The notes under the pieces were generated by a model that made no database searches, was not told where the DNA came from, and was given only the letters and a program-made list of their open reading frames with translations. Below are positions 17,771-28,770 of a stretch of 29,897 nt of DNA, in pieces. Where the stretch lies: NCBI GenBank assembly GCA_902651635.1, contig CACRSC010000123.1, positions 28,021 to 57,917 on the forward strand, given 5' to 3'. The translations under genes and the position numbers were made by a program. The stretch's first letter is position 1. Each line of letters opens with the position of its first letter. This DNA comes from Mastigamoeba balamuthi. Its lineage: Eukaryota > Evosea > Mastigamoebida > Mastigamoebidae.

Positions 17771-20054
17771 ATGCCACGCAGAGGGCGCGGCGGCCGCGCA
17801 GCGGTCGACAAGTACCTGCGCGGCGACGGGGAGCCCGTGACAGAGGAGGACACCCTCCTGGTGGGCCGCCTCGTGTCGCAATACCTCGCGGGCGCGCCGC
17901 CGACCAAGTGGATCTCGCGCAACGCCATGCGCGCCCTGCTGACGCGCGGCAACGTCGACGCCGTCTCCCTGCCCACGCAGAGCATCCGCTCGCGCTTCAT
18001 CGCGCAGTGCACTCCTCCCCCTCTGGTCAGATACTCGCCCCTCGTTTTGATATCCAGTTTTCCCCCAAATATCAATTGATATTCTCCAGTATGGACCGGC
18101 GTTTTCCCGTTTCTGTGTTTCTCCCCGGTTTTTGATGCAAGACAAGCAGACTTCTTGCCAGATTCACAACCACAAACCCTAAACCCCACACCCACCCCCA
18201 CGTGTTTCAACGCACCTGCGCATTGATGGCAGATTTTGAGCAGTTCTTTGAGTTGCCTTTTGGAGGATGATGGCTGTCAATTGATATCGATTTCTCCCTT
18301 TCTCGCGGGCACAGGAGGGCGAGACGACCTCTGCGTCGCGGGCGAGGTGGAACGCGGCCTACGAAGAGGCCGCGAAGAAGTTCAGCGAGCTCGACACGGC
18401 GACGCGCAAAACGCTGGTCGAGCAGCACCGCCAGCGCCTGCTCGAGGGCCGCCTGAAGCTCGTCGACACCTACGCCGACGTCTGGGGCGACGCCCTCCCG
18501 CTCGTCGCCCGCGTTGCCTCGACGGCCTTCGAGACGCGCCGCACGCTCGACTCGTTCCTGAGCCAGGCCGACTTGTCGCAGCTCGTCCGCGCCCGCGGGG
18601 TCTGCGCCGAGCTCGCGGACCTCATCGGGACGCACCACCGCGCGTTCTGGCCCATGTCTGTGCCCTACTGCGACGGCCTCGCGCACGCCTGCAGGGCCCT
18701 GGCGCCCGCGCTGCCCCTCTGCGCGCCGTCGGGCGTCAAGGCGCTGTTCGCCTGCATGGGCCACTGCGACGCGGGGCAGTACTGCATGCAGTCGGCGTCG
18801 GACGTGTTCGAGATGTGGGACGTGCCGCGCGAGTGCTGCTGGGTGGCGCTGCAGCTATGCGCGCTGACGGCGCTCGACGTCGTCGGCGCCGACACGGCGT
18901 CGCCCGACATGCTGATACGCACACTGCGCAGCTGGGACCCCTGGAACGAGTGCCCCACGGCCGACGCGGGGCTCGACGAGGTCCTGGCGCTAATGGACGC
19001 CGACGGCATGGACCTCGACGCGCTCGTCGAGGAGGCCGGCTGCGCGCTGTGGACGCCCAACGATCACGGCGCCTTCCGCCGCTGGTTCCGTCTCGCCTTC
19101 GCCTGCGCCCACGCCGTCGCCGTCATGACCAACGGCTACGGCACGGACCTCGAGCAGTGCGACGACGACGACGCCGCCACCGCCGCAGCCCACGGCGACG
19201 GCGGCGACGACAGCAGCGAGTCGGGCGACGATACGACGTCTCAGGCGTTCGTCAACGGCGTGATGGTCGGCAACCTCGTCGCGCTCGGGGCCTCGTGCGC
19301 CGAGCCCATCGTGCGCATGGCCTTTGAGCTGTCGACGGTCGACTGCTCGGTCTCGGGGACGTACCTGACGAGCTGGGTGCTGCCGCTGAAGCTGCGCGTG
19401 CGCGAGGAGCGCCTCAACGCGCTCGAGAACAGCCCGAGGAGCGTCAGCGTGCTGATGCTCCCGGGGTCCGCCAAGGAGGAGGAGCTGATCCTGCGCAGGG
19501 CCGAGCAGAAGGAGCGCAAGAAGTACGAGGACTACCTCAAGGCCTCGGCCGCCGAGGCCGCGGCGGACCCCGAGGGGTTCGAGACCGGCATCGTCAAGGA
19601 GTGCAGGCGCGAGGCGCTGTTCCTGCTGCTCGCGCACTTCTGGGTCTCGCGCTACCTGCCCAGCCCGCAGAAGGACCCGCTGGCCGCCGAGCTGCGCAGG
19701 CTGCTCTCTGTCGTCTTCCCCCAGCGCGGGCCTGTCGGCAGGCTCGAGAAGCAGCGTGAGGCAGCGCCTGTGCCTGCGGCGCCGTCTGTGCCGGCGTCGC
19801 CCGAGAAGGAGGGGGCGCAGCGGAGGGAAAGCGCGACGAGCGCCGAGGGCGCTGCTTCTGCTGCCACGGAGAGGAAGAGGCGCAAGAAGCCGAGAGTGTG
19901 TAACTACTGCCTGCAGCAAACAGCGGCGATGAAGTGCAGCGGCTGCGGGGCGGCGTGGTACTGCAGCAGGGAGTGCCAGAGGTCCGACTGGCCCAGCCAC
20001 AAGCCGCTCTGCCGCAAGCACGCGCAGACAGCTGCGCCGCAGGTCCCGCAATAG
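17771..20054 (+). CDS. MYND zinc-finger protein (2 exons)
   Basis: Exons 17771-18025 and 18315-20054, phase 0, about 664 residues, stop TAG. The N-terminus is basic (MPRRGRGGRAAVDKYLRGDG). A mostly helical, Ala/Leu/Asp-rich body follows (EEAAKKFSELDTATRKTLVE, TLDSFLSQADLSQLVRARGV, CSVSGTYLTSWVLPLKLRV) with an Asp/Gly/Ser-rich loop near residues 355-380. Residues about 614-651 are a complete MYND finger: CNYC, CSGC, WYCSREC and HKPLC, matching C-x2-C-x7-C-x2-C-x5-C-x3-C-x7-H-x3-C. MYND fingers bind proline-rich peptides in partner proteins, often in transcriptional regulation. There is no SET domain, so it is not a SMYD methyltransferase. The body is not recognised. The 289-nt intron is much longer than others here and may hide a small exon. 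Confidence 0.85.
18026..18314 (+). other. Long intron of the MYND gene
   Basis: Donor GTCAGA at 18026, acceptor GGCACAG ending at 18314; AT-rich with GATATC, CAATTGATATTC and repeated TTTTCCC runs. It includes CCCTAAACCCC (about 18178-18188), a telomere-like scrap of less than two units. An ATG at 18225 opens a 14-codon frame (MADFEQFFELPFGG) that ends at TGA; a skipped mini-exon there cannot be excluded. Confidence 0.6.
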
Positions 20055-20402
20055 CCTCGCAATACAAAACACCGCATGGCAGTGGCCCCTCAGATGCCAC
20101 TCACAGATAACCGTTTGATTGAGAGGCGTGGTGGCCGGTGAACCCCATCGAACACACTGCCCCTGTGGCGGGCGGTATGCCAGCGTCAGAAGCACCAGGT
20201 GACACACCCAAACAAAAACCGAGGCGCGTCATGCAATCACATGGTTGATGTCCGTCAGATGTGTTGAGCACCAAGTAATTCCTTTTGGCGGGAGAGGAGA
20301 TATTCTGGCCTGACGTGGAGGGAAGTATCTCCTTCCTGCCCGAGCGAGAACAACGAAATTTGACCGCCCGTCACTGTGCGCGTCCGACGCAGGGAGCCTG
20401 CG
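20055..20402. promoter_or_regulatory. Intergenic region upstream of the glycosyltransferase
   Basis: 348 bp with no gene. AGATATTC at 20298-20305 lies about 100 bp before the ATG, again the recurrent upstream word. The 5' part is probably the 3' UTR of the MYND gene (GCAATACAAAACACC after the stop). Confidence 0.4.
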
Positions 20403-21476
20403 ATGCACGGCCACGTGCGCCTCGTGGCGATCCTCGCGGCGGCCACCGCCGTCCTCGTGACGGCCCTGACCCTGACGCTGCTCTCCGCGCCCTCGTCTCC
20501 TCCGCCGTCTGCGCCCGCTCTCTGGTCCTCGTCGTCGTCGTCCCCCGCGCCTCCCTCGTCGTCACCCAACGCCTCTGCGCCGCACCGGCGCGACGCCTAC
20601 GTGTTCCTGCTGACGGGCGGGGGGGCGCACGTGCGGGCGGTGCTGGCGCTGAGCGAGGGGCTGCGGGACGTGGGGAGCGCCAAGCGGCGCGTGTGCATGG
20701 CGACGCCCGGGGTGCCCGAGCGCTGCGCAGAGGCCCTGAGGGCCGCGGGCGTCGAGGTGGTCCGCGTGCCCGAGCCCCCGCGGCACCGCAACTACCGGCC
20801 CGACCAGCCGCACTGGGCGCAGCTGCTGGCGAAGCTCGAGGTGCTGCGGGTGCCGGGCGTCGACAGGGCCGTGCTGCTCGACGTCGACGTCGTCGTCAAC
20901 GCCAACGTCGACGACCTCTTCGACCGCCCCGAGGACCTCGTCGCCATGCAGGACGACAACGAGTGCCTCGTCCGCCCCGGCCCCAAGATCAACAGCGGCG
21001 TCGTCAGCGTCCGCGTGGGCGCGCCCGACTACGCCTACGAGCGCGTCTGGTCGGTGCTCGACGAGAGCGGCGTCGTGACGGGCGGCGACCAGCAGGTGCT
21101 CGACCTCTACCACAGCCGCGTGCTGCGCAGGGCCCCCGCGACGCTGCCCGAGTCGGACGCCTCTTTCGTCTGGCGCTGCGAGTGCGTCGGCAAGGGCGCC
21201 GTCAGGCCCTACGGCGTCGCGCGCATCGTGCACTTCACCAACTGGTGGATCAGCTTCGAGGCTGTGGCCGCCAGAGGCGAGCAGGCGGCCACGTGGACGA
21301 ACCCCTGCGGGCGCCAGCACTACGCGAGGTGGAAGCGCCTTAACGACGCGGCGGGCAAGCGCCTCATGCGGCTGGTCGAGAGCAAGGCGGTGGCCGCCGA
21401 CTCGGAGGTGGGCAAGTTCATCGTCAGCCTGTACGGCCCTGCCGCCCAGCAGAAGAAAGAGGAGTACTGGCGCTGA
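20403..21476 (+). CDS. Glycosyltransferase family 8 protein, type II membrane (Golgi)
   Basis: Intronless, 357 residues, ATG at 20403. Residues about 7-28 form a membrane anchor (LVAILAAATAVLVTALTLTLL), followed by a Ser/Pro-rich stem to about residue 62, the usual layout of Golgi type II transferases. The catalytic domain has the GT8/glycogenin signatures in order: YVFLLTGGGAHVRAVLALSE at its start; VLLDVDVVVNANVDDLFD containing the metal-binding DxD (DVD); PKINSGVVSVRVG (the N-S-G block); GGDQQVLDLYH; and RIVHFTNWW (the HF-T/G block). GT8 enzymes are retaining transferases using UDP-sugars; glycogenins, galactinol synthases and cell-wall transferases belong here. The anchor argues against cytosolic glycogenin and for glycan assembly in the secretory pathway. 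Exact donor and acceptor cannot be told. Confidence 0.88.
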   Translation: MHGHVRLVAILAAATAVLVTALTLTLLSAPSSPPPSAPALWSSSSSSPAPPSSSPNASAPHRRDAYVFLLTGGGAHVRAVLALSEGLRDVGSAKRRVCMATPGVPERCAEALRAAGVEVVRVPEPPRHRNYRPDQPHWAQLLAKLEVLRVPGVDRAVLLDVDVVVNANVDDLFDRPEDLVAMQDDNECLVRPGPKINSGVVSVRVGAPDYAYERVWSVLDESGVVTGGDQQVLDLYHSRVLRRAPATLPESDASFVWRCECVGKGAVRPYGVARIVHFTNWWISFEAVAARGEQAATWTNPCGRQHYARWKRLNDAAGKRLMRLVESKAVAADSEVGKFIVSLYGPAAQQKKEEYWR

Positions 21477-22116
21477 GGGGCAGCAGGGCAAGCGTGCGAG
21501 TGCTGTTGAGCTGCTCGACTGTGAGCCACGGGCACTTGGATGGTCGCTTTGCCCAACAATTGTACCGGGATGCAAAGCACCGAGCAGTGCTCGCTCTCAG
21601 TGTTCAAAGGATGACCTGCAGGGGCGGTCGAGGCAGCTGTCGACCACCCTGTCGCTTGTTCTACGAGCTCCTGGCGCCTGCACCGAGAGAACTGTGCCGC
21701 CTTCGTCGTCGGCCCTGTCTGGTAGGCGGCACCAGTAGGGGCCCCTCGTAAGGCGCATCCGCCCCGCCATCCCAGGGCGTGGGCGAGGGCGCATGGAGAA
21801 GCTGGGCGTTCTGGGCGCGCTGCAGCGGCTCGTGGAGGACACCGCCGCCAGGGGCGGGCAGCGGGGAGGGACAGGCGGTGAGGCTGCAGGGGGAGCTGCA
21901 CGCAGCACGGCGCCGTCATAGGGGTGTCAAGAGCGAACTGAGGGCAGCTGCCGCAGTAGAGGGCGTTGCCCGAGGCAGCGCAGTAGCTGCGACAGAGGGG
22001 GGTGGCAACTGCGCAGGGAGCAGTGCTGGCAGAGGAGGACCCATAAGAGGGCTGTGCGACAGAAATATGTGGTGGTTGCGATAACGGGATACGGCCTATA
22101 AGTAACTGGATGGATT
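21477..22116. other. Intergenic, possibly with a short 5' exon
   Basis: No secure gene. An ATG at 21793 opens a 42-codon GC-rich frame starting MEKLGVLGALQRLVEDTAAR and ending TAG near 21921. It could be a first exon or chance. Composition falls towards AT-rich from about 22050. Confidence 0.25.
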
Positions 22117-22292
22117 ACTGATCGAAAGATCGCCATAGTAGCCACTCCAAGAAACGGCCACCGCGCTGCCGACCTCGCTGCTGTACCCCGCTGGACTCTC
22201 ACTGGCGCCCATTCCGGGGACTTGTCGTCCATGTTGCGCAACCCCGGGTTCTCCTCTCCCTGTCCTCCGAGGACTCCTTTTTTCACGAGGCC
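22117..22292. repeat. Dispersed ~175-bp repeat, copy 1 (5' side of macroglobulin gene)
   Basis: Similar to 27637-27818 in the same orientation. The first block is ACTGATCGAAAGATCG...CATAGTA against ACTGATCAAATGATCG...CATAGTA. The middle is diverged (GCCACCGCGCTGCCG against GCCTCCGTGCTGCCG). The core is identical over 27 bp (22217-22243 = 27743-27769), and the end is CTCCTCTCCCTGTCCTC...GACTCCTTTTTTCA. No family recognised. Read on the minus strand a short common peptide (GCATWTTSPRN) is encoded, possibly by chance. Confidence 0.75.
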
Positions 22293-22851
22293 TCCCTCTC
22301 GTCGTTCAGCCACAGAACTCTCCCTTCCCGGCGCAGTGCACATCGCCACCACACACAGCGCACGGACCCCAACAAGGGAAGCTCCGCAGCACTACGCGCT
22401 GCACGGGGTGCTGCTTCGTCAGGAACGTCATAGTGGTTGCTCTCTAGACGATCCCGCGTCAATACTGATCAGTTACTGGTTGTGGACTGCCCGCACCCGG
22501 GAGCCAAAAGTGCGCTGCCGCACCTGCGAGCGGTCTCGCTGCCCAAGGGATCATCTGGCCAGATCCGAGAACTCGAGATCTTTTGAGGCGCACAATCAAA
22601 TCTGACGCTCTCAGGGGGATACTCTGGTTCTTTTTCCTCTGGTCTACAAGATATTTCTGCGTGACGCAACCAGTGGCCGTGCGGCTTCCCTTTTTTGTCA
22701 ACATGCAGCGGTGCCGTGGCTCGGCAGATATTTGCCCTCATAGAGAATATCAGACCACCCGATTCGTAACGTTCCATGGACCTCGCAGCGTTGCCCCCTG
22801 CGGCCACCACGCATTCATTAATTTAATTCGCACACGCACAGCCCCTACACG
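22293..22851. promoter_or_regulatory. Upstream region of the macroglobulin gene
   Basis: 559 bp without a supported gene. AGATATTTC at 22649-22657 and AGATATTTG at 22726-22734 lie about 200 and 120 bp before the ATG, and GAATATC is nearby at 22745. The final 60 bp (ATTCATTAATTTAATTCGCACACGC) are AT-rich and probably form the core promoter. Confidence 0.4.
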
Positions 22852-25800
22852 ATGGCGCTCTCACTCAGGCACGGCGTCCGGCCCCTGTGGCTGCGCGCCT
22901 TCCTCGTGATCCTCGCGCTCACGGCGGCCACCACGCTGTCGCTGCCCCGCCACATCGTCATCGACGACGGCGCCGGCGACGGCGACCGCGTGCTCCCCGC
23001 CCGCTTTGCCCGCCAGAACGTCGCGCGCGAGGTGCCGCTGGCGGTCGCCCGCGGCGTGGCGGCCGTGCGCGGCCCCAGGGCGCAGCTGCACGTGGCGACG
23101 GACAAGCAGGTCTACCGCGCCGGCGAGAGGGTGTTTGTCCGCGTCGCCGTGGTCGACGCGTTCGATGCCAAGGCGGCGCGCGCGACGCTCCCCGTGGAGC
23201 TCGAGGTCGTCTCCCCCAAGGGTCCGCAGATTTCCCCTCCCGAGAGATATTTCAGTTCCTGATATTCCTGATTTTATTCCCTGATTTCCCGATTCCGGAT
23301 ACTGATATCTCTCGATCGATGGACGCGCTCCGTCACGGCGTCCAGGGGACGTGGTGTTCAGCGAGACGGTGGGCTCTGTGGAGTGGATGGCCGGCTTCTG
23401 CTGGACCGTGCCCGGCACCGCCGCCGGCGGCGACTACACGGTCCGCGCGCGCTCGAGCGACGCGGCCGTCTCGCCCTCTGCGGGCCGCGTCGTCAGCGTC
23501 CGCGCGTTCCGCTCGCCCCGCTCGCGCCTCGCCGTCGACTTTGAGCGCAAGGCCTACGCCCCGGGCGAGACGGCCCTCGTCTCGCTCTCGTGCACGCGCG
23601 CCGAGGGCGGGCCCTGCACGGGCGCCGTCGCCACCGCCACCGCGCGCGACGGCTCCGGGGCTGCGATACACAGCAGCTCGCTGGCCCTCGATGCCGCGGG
23701 CAGGGCCACGCTGCGGCTCGAGCTGCCCGAGTCGATGAGCGACAGGGCCGGTGCTGCGCTCACGGTGGCATTTGACGACGCGGGGACCGTGGAGACGCGC
23801 GCGGCGACGATCCCCCTGGTCGCCTCGGCCGCGGACGTCGCCGTCCAGTTCTTCCCCGAGGGCGGCGACGTCGTGCCGGGCGTCGCCCAGCGCGTGTACT
23901 TTGCCGCGAGGCTCACGACGACCGCGGAGCCCGCGGACGTCGCCCTGGAGGTGCTCGGCGCAGACGGGGCCGTCGTCGCCACGGCGCAGACGCAGCACGA
24001 GGGCCGCGGGTCGTTTGCGTTCTCCCCCGTGGCCGGCGCGCAGTACCACGCGCGCCTGACCCGCCCCGCGCCGCGGGCTGGCAGAGAGAACCCCAAGCTC
24101 GCGCTGCCCGCGACGGCCGCGGCGGACTCGCCGTCGGGGCGCCACCCGGTGGCGCTGGCGGCCCTGAGCAACGCCACCGAGTACGGCAAGGATGTCTCCG
24201 TCAGGGTGTCGCTGTCGGGCGCCGCTGCGGAGGAGACGGCTGTCCGCGTGGTCGTCTCCAAGCGCGAGCGCGAGGCGGGCAGCGCGCAGGTGACGCTGCG
24301 CCCCGGCGCCGAGCAGGTCGTCGCGCTGAAGCTGCAGGAGGGCGTCTTTGGCGTGCTGCGCGTGACGGCGTTGGTGGGCGTCGTCCCCGTGGCCGAGCGC
24401 CTCGTGTTCGTGTCGCCGCCGGGGTCCGTCCAGGTGCAGCTGCGCGCAGAGCCCCCGGCGACGTCGCCCGGCGGCGAGGTCTCTGTAACGGTGCGCACCG
24501 TCGACGGCCGCACGGGCAACCCGATCAGCGCCGTCGTGGGGCTGACGGTGACGGACGACTCGGTGCTGTCGCTTGTGGAGAAGAGGAAGCGCGCGCCGAG
24601 GCTGCCGGCGATGGTGTACCTCGAGGGCGAGGTGAGGGAGCTCGAGGACACGGAGGCGTACTTCGGCGCCGGCGGGGATGCGGCAGTGGACCTCCTGCTC
24701 GGCACGCAGGGGTGGAGGAGGTTCGCGTTCCGCGACCTCGACGCGTTCGTCCGCAGCGAGGGCGACAGGGCGCGGTCGGTGCTGGCGTACGACGAGCGTC
24801 CGGGCCTGGTCGTCACGCTCGCTGCGCCCCCCAGGATGTTCAAGGCCGACCGCGCCATGGCTGCCGGCGCACCGCGGATGTACGCGGCCGCCCCCATGCG
24901 CAACGAAGCCCCCGCAGAGGCCGCGGTCGCGCCGGAGGCCGTCGCGTTTGCCGTGGCAGATGCGGATAGAATCGAGACGGCGGCCCACGGTGCCATGGCC
25001 AAAATGGCTGCCGCGGAGGAGCCGCCTATTCCTGCTCCTGTGCCGGAGGACAACGCGGAGCTCAGGGTGCAGGACGTCGCCACCCGCGAAGCTGTGCCGA
25101 GGGTCGTGCGCGAGTACGCGTTCGTGCCGAGGCCCAAGGCGGCGGCAGAGGCAGGCGAGCGGTCCGAGGGCGTCGACACGGTGTACTGGGCGTCGTTGGT
25201 GAAGACTGGAGAGGACGGCGCCGCTACGTTCAAGTTCCGTGTCGGTGATCAGGTGACGAGCTTCCGCGTCATGGCCGACGCGATCAGTGAGGCGCGGAGC
25301 GGGACGCTGGGCACGGGCGACCTGCTGGTCGAGAGCAAGAAGCCGTTCTTCATCAGCCCCAAGATCCCCCTCTTCGTGACCGCCGGCGATGTCGCGCGCA
25401 TCCCGGTCGCCATCGTCAACGACCTCGACGCCGCGCAGGACGTCACGCTGAGCGCCAAGATCGTCGGCCAGGGGGCGACTGTCACTGTGGCCGACGCGGC
25501 CCCAGTGCACGTGGAGGCGCACCAGCGGACCCGGAGGCTCGTGGAGGTCGCTGTGCAGGGGCCCGCTGGGACCGTGGAGCTGGTCGTCGACGCGCGGGCC
25601 GGCACCAACAGCGACACGGTGCGCGCGAACCTCACGATCGAGGCTCGCGGGTTCCCGGTGGCGCTGAACCACGGCGGGACGCTGGAGAGCGGCAAGGCGT
25701 CGACGTTCGAGGTCGAGATACCGACTTCGGCGCTGGGGCGGGTCCGCACAAGCGCCAAGGTCTACGCCACGCCCGTCGCGAACCTCGTGCAGGCGCTCGA

Positions 25801-27492
25801 GGCGCTGGTCCGCGAGCCGTTCGGGTGCTTCGAGCAGGCGAGCTCGACGACGTACCCGGCGACGATGGCGCTGCAGTACATGAAGACGCACCAGGGCGTG
25901 CCCGAGGAGCTCGTGCGCAGGGCCGGGGACGTGGTGGACAAGGGCTACAAGAAGCTGGTTGCCTTTGAGACGCGGGGCGGGGGCTTCGAGTGGTTCGGCC
26001 AGGCTCCCGCGCACGAGGCCCTCACCGCCTACGGCCTGCTGGGTGCGCCGCCGTCTGTTGTGCCCCCCGCCGGGCGCTATTGGCCGCTGACTTTTGCGAT
26101 GCGATGTTGTGTGAGCAGAGTTCCTGGACATGTCCAAGGTGTACCCCGTGGACGAGGCGCTGCTGCGCAGGACGCGCGAGTACCTGCTCGGGCAGCGGCT
26201 GCCCGGCGGGGGCTTCAGGCGCAACTCGCGCAGCCTCGACAGCTTCGGCGCGGCGCCCGACTCGGTGACCAACGCGTACATCCTGTGGTCGATGACGTTC
26301 GCGGGCGTCAGGGAGGGCCTCGACGAGCAGATCGAGAGCGCCGTCGCGCTGTGCGAGACCGACGACGACCCGTACCTGGTGGGGCTGGTGGCGGGGACGC
26401 TGCTCAACGTGGGCGACACGGCCCGCGGCGTGCGGCTGGCGGGGCGGGTGGCCAAGCACCTGCAGCCCTCGGGCGAGGTCAGCAGCGCCGACACGTCGAT
26501 CACGCGGTCGAGCGGCCAGCCGCTGGCGGTCGAGGCCACCAGCGTCGCGGTCCTGGCGTGGCTCACGGCAGCCGACAGGGGCGACGAGTCTTTCGTGCCG
26601 AGCGCCGAGGCGGCGATGGCGTGGCTGGCGGCCCAGTGCGCCGACGGCAAGTTCGGGAGCACGCAGGGCACCGTCCTGGCGCTCAAGGCCATCATCCTCT
26701 ACGACACGCGGCGGTCCGCCGTCGCGCCCTTTGTCGCCGAGCTCGCCGTCGACGGCGCGCTGGTGGGCAACGTCTCGTTTGACGGGCGCCAGGCCGCCGG
26801 GCCCCTGGAGCTGCCCGCGTTCGGCGACCTCCTGCGCAGGGGCGGCAAGCACGTCGTCGAGGTCCGCGCCGCCTGCTCCGCTGCCGCCGGGTGCGCCGTC
26901 AAGGTGCCGTACAGCGTGCGCGTCGAGTACGAGGCCGTTGTCCCCGCCGAGCAGGAAGTGCGTCCCCTCCTCCCGGCCTCCCCTTTGCTCGGGTGGGCGT
27001 TCCCGTTGCTGACTGACGATGGGGCCTCCGCCAGACGGAGCTCTCACTGGACCTCTCCATGAGCCCCACGCGGCTGCGCGAGGGCGAGTCGGCGATCGTC
27101 AGCGTCAACGTCACCAACAGGCGTCTCAAGTCGCACGGCATGATCGGTACGCCGCGCCGCCCGTGCGCTTGGCGCGTGTGCTGGTGCTGACGAGCGGGCG
27201 CGGGTGCTGTGCAGTGGCTGTGGTGGGGGTGCCGGGAGGGATGGAGGTGCGCCACGAGAGGCTCAAGGAGCTGGCCAAGGCCGGCGGGATCGCGCACTAT
27301 GAGGTCCTGGGGCGCGACGTGGTGCTGTACTGGAGGTCGCTGGGGCCGGCAGCCTCGCTCGAGGCCACGTTCGACGCGGTCGCCGCGGTGCCCGGGGCCT
27401 ACGAGGGCCAGGCGCCCCGCGCCTACGTTTACTACAACGACGTGGCCAAGGCCTGGCTGCAGCCCCTCAACGTCACCATTGAAGCCAAGTGA
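22852..27492 (+). CDS. Alpha-2-macroglobulin family protein with intact thioester (5 exons)
   Basis: Exons 22852-23221, 23346-26042, 26119-26957, 27035-27146 and 27215-27492; introns 124, 76, 77 and 68 nt; phases agree; 1431 residues. A2Ms trap proteases: cleavage of a bait exposes a thioester that bonds covalently to the attacker. A signal or signal-anchor lies at residues about 12-33 (LWLRAFLVILALTAATTLSL). MG-type beta domains follow (DKQVYRAGERVFVRV, DFERKAYAPGETALVSLSC, GTLGTGDLLVESKKPFF). An Ala/Met/Pro-rich low-complexity segment at about residues 500-610 is a candidate bait. The thioester PFGCFEQASSTTYP has Cys951 and Gln954 intact. The helical TED follows (AHEALTAYGLL joined to EFLDMSK, PGGGFRRNSRSLDSFG, TSVAVLAWL). 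The C-terminal receptor-binding-like domain has VAVVGVPGGMEVRHERL, HYEVLGRDVVLYWRSL and ends AYVYYNDVAKAWLQPLNV. GCFEQ resembles bacterial-type A2Ms; transfer is possible but the introns show long residence. Confidence 0.92.
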
Positions 27493-27636
27493 ACTTGATG
27501 GGGTTCGTTCCATGGGTCGTTGAATCTTGTGTTGAGTGCTGCCTTCTGGGTCGACCCTGCGTGGTGAATGCCTCAGGTCTTTCTGCACCAGTAGGTGGTA
27601 CTGGGCCTGCAGCGCCGGCCGCAGCACCGTGGGAAG
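27493..27636. other. 3' flank of the macroglobulin gene
   Basis: 144 bp after the stop, probably 3' UTR; no gene or clear signal seen. Confidence 0.35.
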
Positions 27637-27818
27637 ACTGATCAAATGATCGTGTCATAGTATATTCACTCCACTCTTGGCCTCCGTGCTGCCGCCCCCA
27701 CTATTGTTGCAAGGCTCTGGCCTCGTACTGGTGCTTATTCCTGGGACTTGTCGTCCATGTTGCGCAACCTTGGGGAATTCTCCTCTCCCTGTCCTCTGAC
27801 TCCTTTTTCAGAAGGCTC
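27637..27818. repeat. Dispersed ~180-bp repeat, copy 2 (3' side of macroglobulin gene)
   Basis: Direct-orientation partner of 22117-22292, sharing a perfect 27-bp core (27743-27769) and several diverged blocks on both sides. This copy is more AT-rich and differs by small indels (for example GTATATTCACTCC against GTAGCCACTCC). It begins 145 bp after the macroglobulin stop. Confidence 0.75.
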
Positions 27819-28770
27819 TTTTTGGAAAATACAGCAGTCAGAATAGCTTTCCTTTTTGAAGAAGCTTCCCATGCACACCAACCAAAAAATAGAAAGAGTG
27901 ACAAAGTCTGGAAGGGGGTCAGAACTGTCATTTTCGTGTTTATGACACTGGAGGGCTTATTTCTGATTCACAAGAATGAATAGAGCAGAGCATACCTGCT
28001 CAGCTCAGAAGATGACTTCTCTAACAGGACTTGAGACTTTCCCCTCTCTTGATTTGCACTGTTAATAGTTGTATTCCCAATGTGCTGCACAAACCTGGTT
28101 CTTGGAAGGAGTATGGCTTTCTGAGAGATCATATTTATGAAATATCAGAGCCATTTCTTAAGCCTCAGCCGTTCATGGTCCTGAAAGTTCAGCTCCTTTT
28201 CACCCTTCCTTGGACTCCTTTGTTCAAGGCCCAGAGTATCTCCTGGTACCACGTACACAGTGTTTGCCTTGTGTCCCTTATTCTGAGGAAAATTCAGTTT
28301 TGGATCTCGACAGTAACGAGAATGGGAAACATCTATAAATACACTACTTTTGTGTGCCTTCTGATTACCGATATTGTATCGTTCACTCTAGTTGGAAAGG
28401 AGATCAATTGATTAAACCCCAGACACCCTGCTCAGAACATTAATGCCTTGCTTGCTCATTCCTGCAAAAAAACCATGTGCCCTGTGTTGGCCATGCAGTA
28501 GAGGGTTCACACTGATGGTGGCTTGGTCCGAGGGTTTGGGATGGTCTACTGCATCTGTGACAGCTTGATGGCGTGATCCACCCTATTCCCTGTTATCAAA
28601 CAGAGACTTCTTTGTAGCACATGAGGCTATGTTTTGTGTCAAAAAGCCACTCTGGCGCCCCCACATTTGTGATCCATCAGCAGAGCAGCTAAGGCGTGCA
28701 AAACCCCTCGGAGTGTTTCTGTCTGCTTCGAAGCGTCTCGCATTTCCATTCAGCCTTCATTTGCCACAAG
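27819..28770. other. AT-rich stretch, no supported gene
   Basis: About 950 bp of AT-rich DNA similar in texture to 140-2590. The plus frame 28031-28411 is open for 126 codons without a good start (internal NVLHKPGSWKEYGFLRDHIY, ISEPFLKPQPFMVLKVQLL). It has no recognisable domain and is best left as an unassigned ORF or decayed fragment. Confidence 0.35.

Noticed and set aside
18170-18200. Interstitial telomere-like repeat (AAACCCTAAACCCC)
   Set aside because: Fewer than two full units inside an AT-rich intron; chance similarity is likely.
18990-20207. Long minus-strand open frame opposite the MYND gene
   Set aside because: Shadow of GC-rich codons; no domain, and the MYND finger is on the plus strand.
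23333-26695. Very long antisense open frame opposite the macroglobulin gene
   Set aside because: It is a GC-rich shadow frame: Arg/Gly/His-rich low-information peptide, while the plus strand has clear A2M domains and splice-consistent exons.
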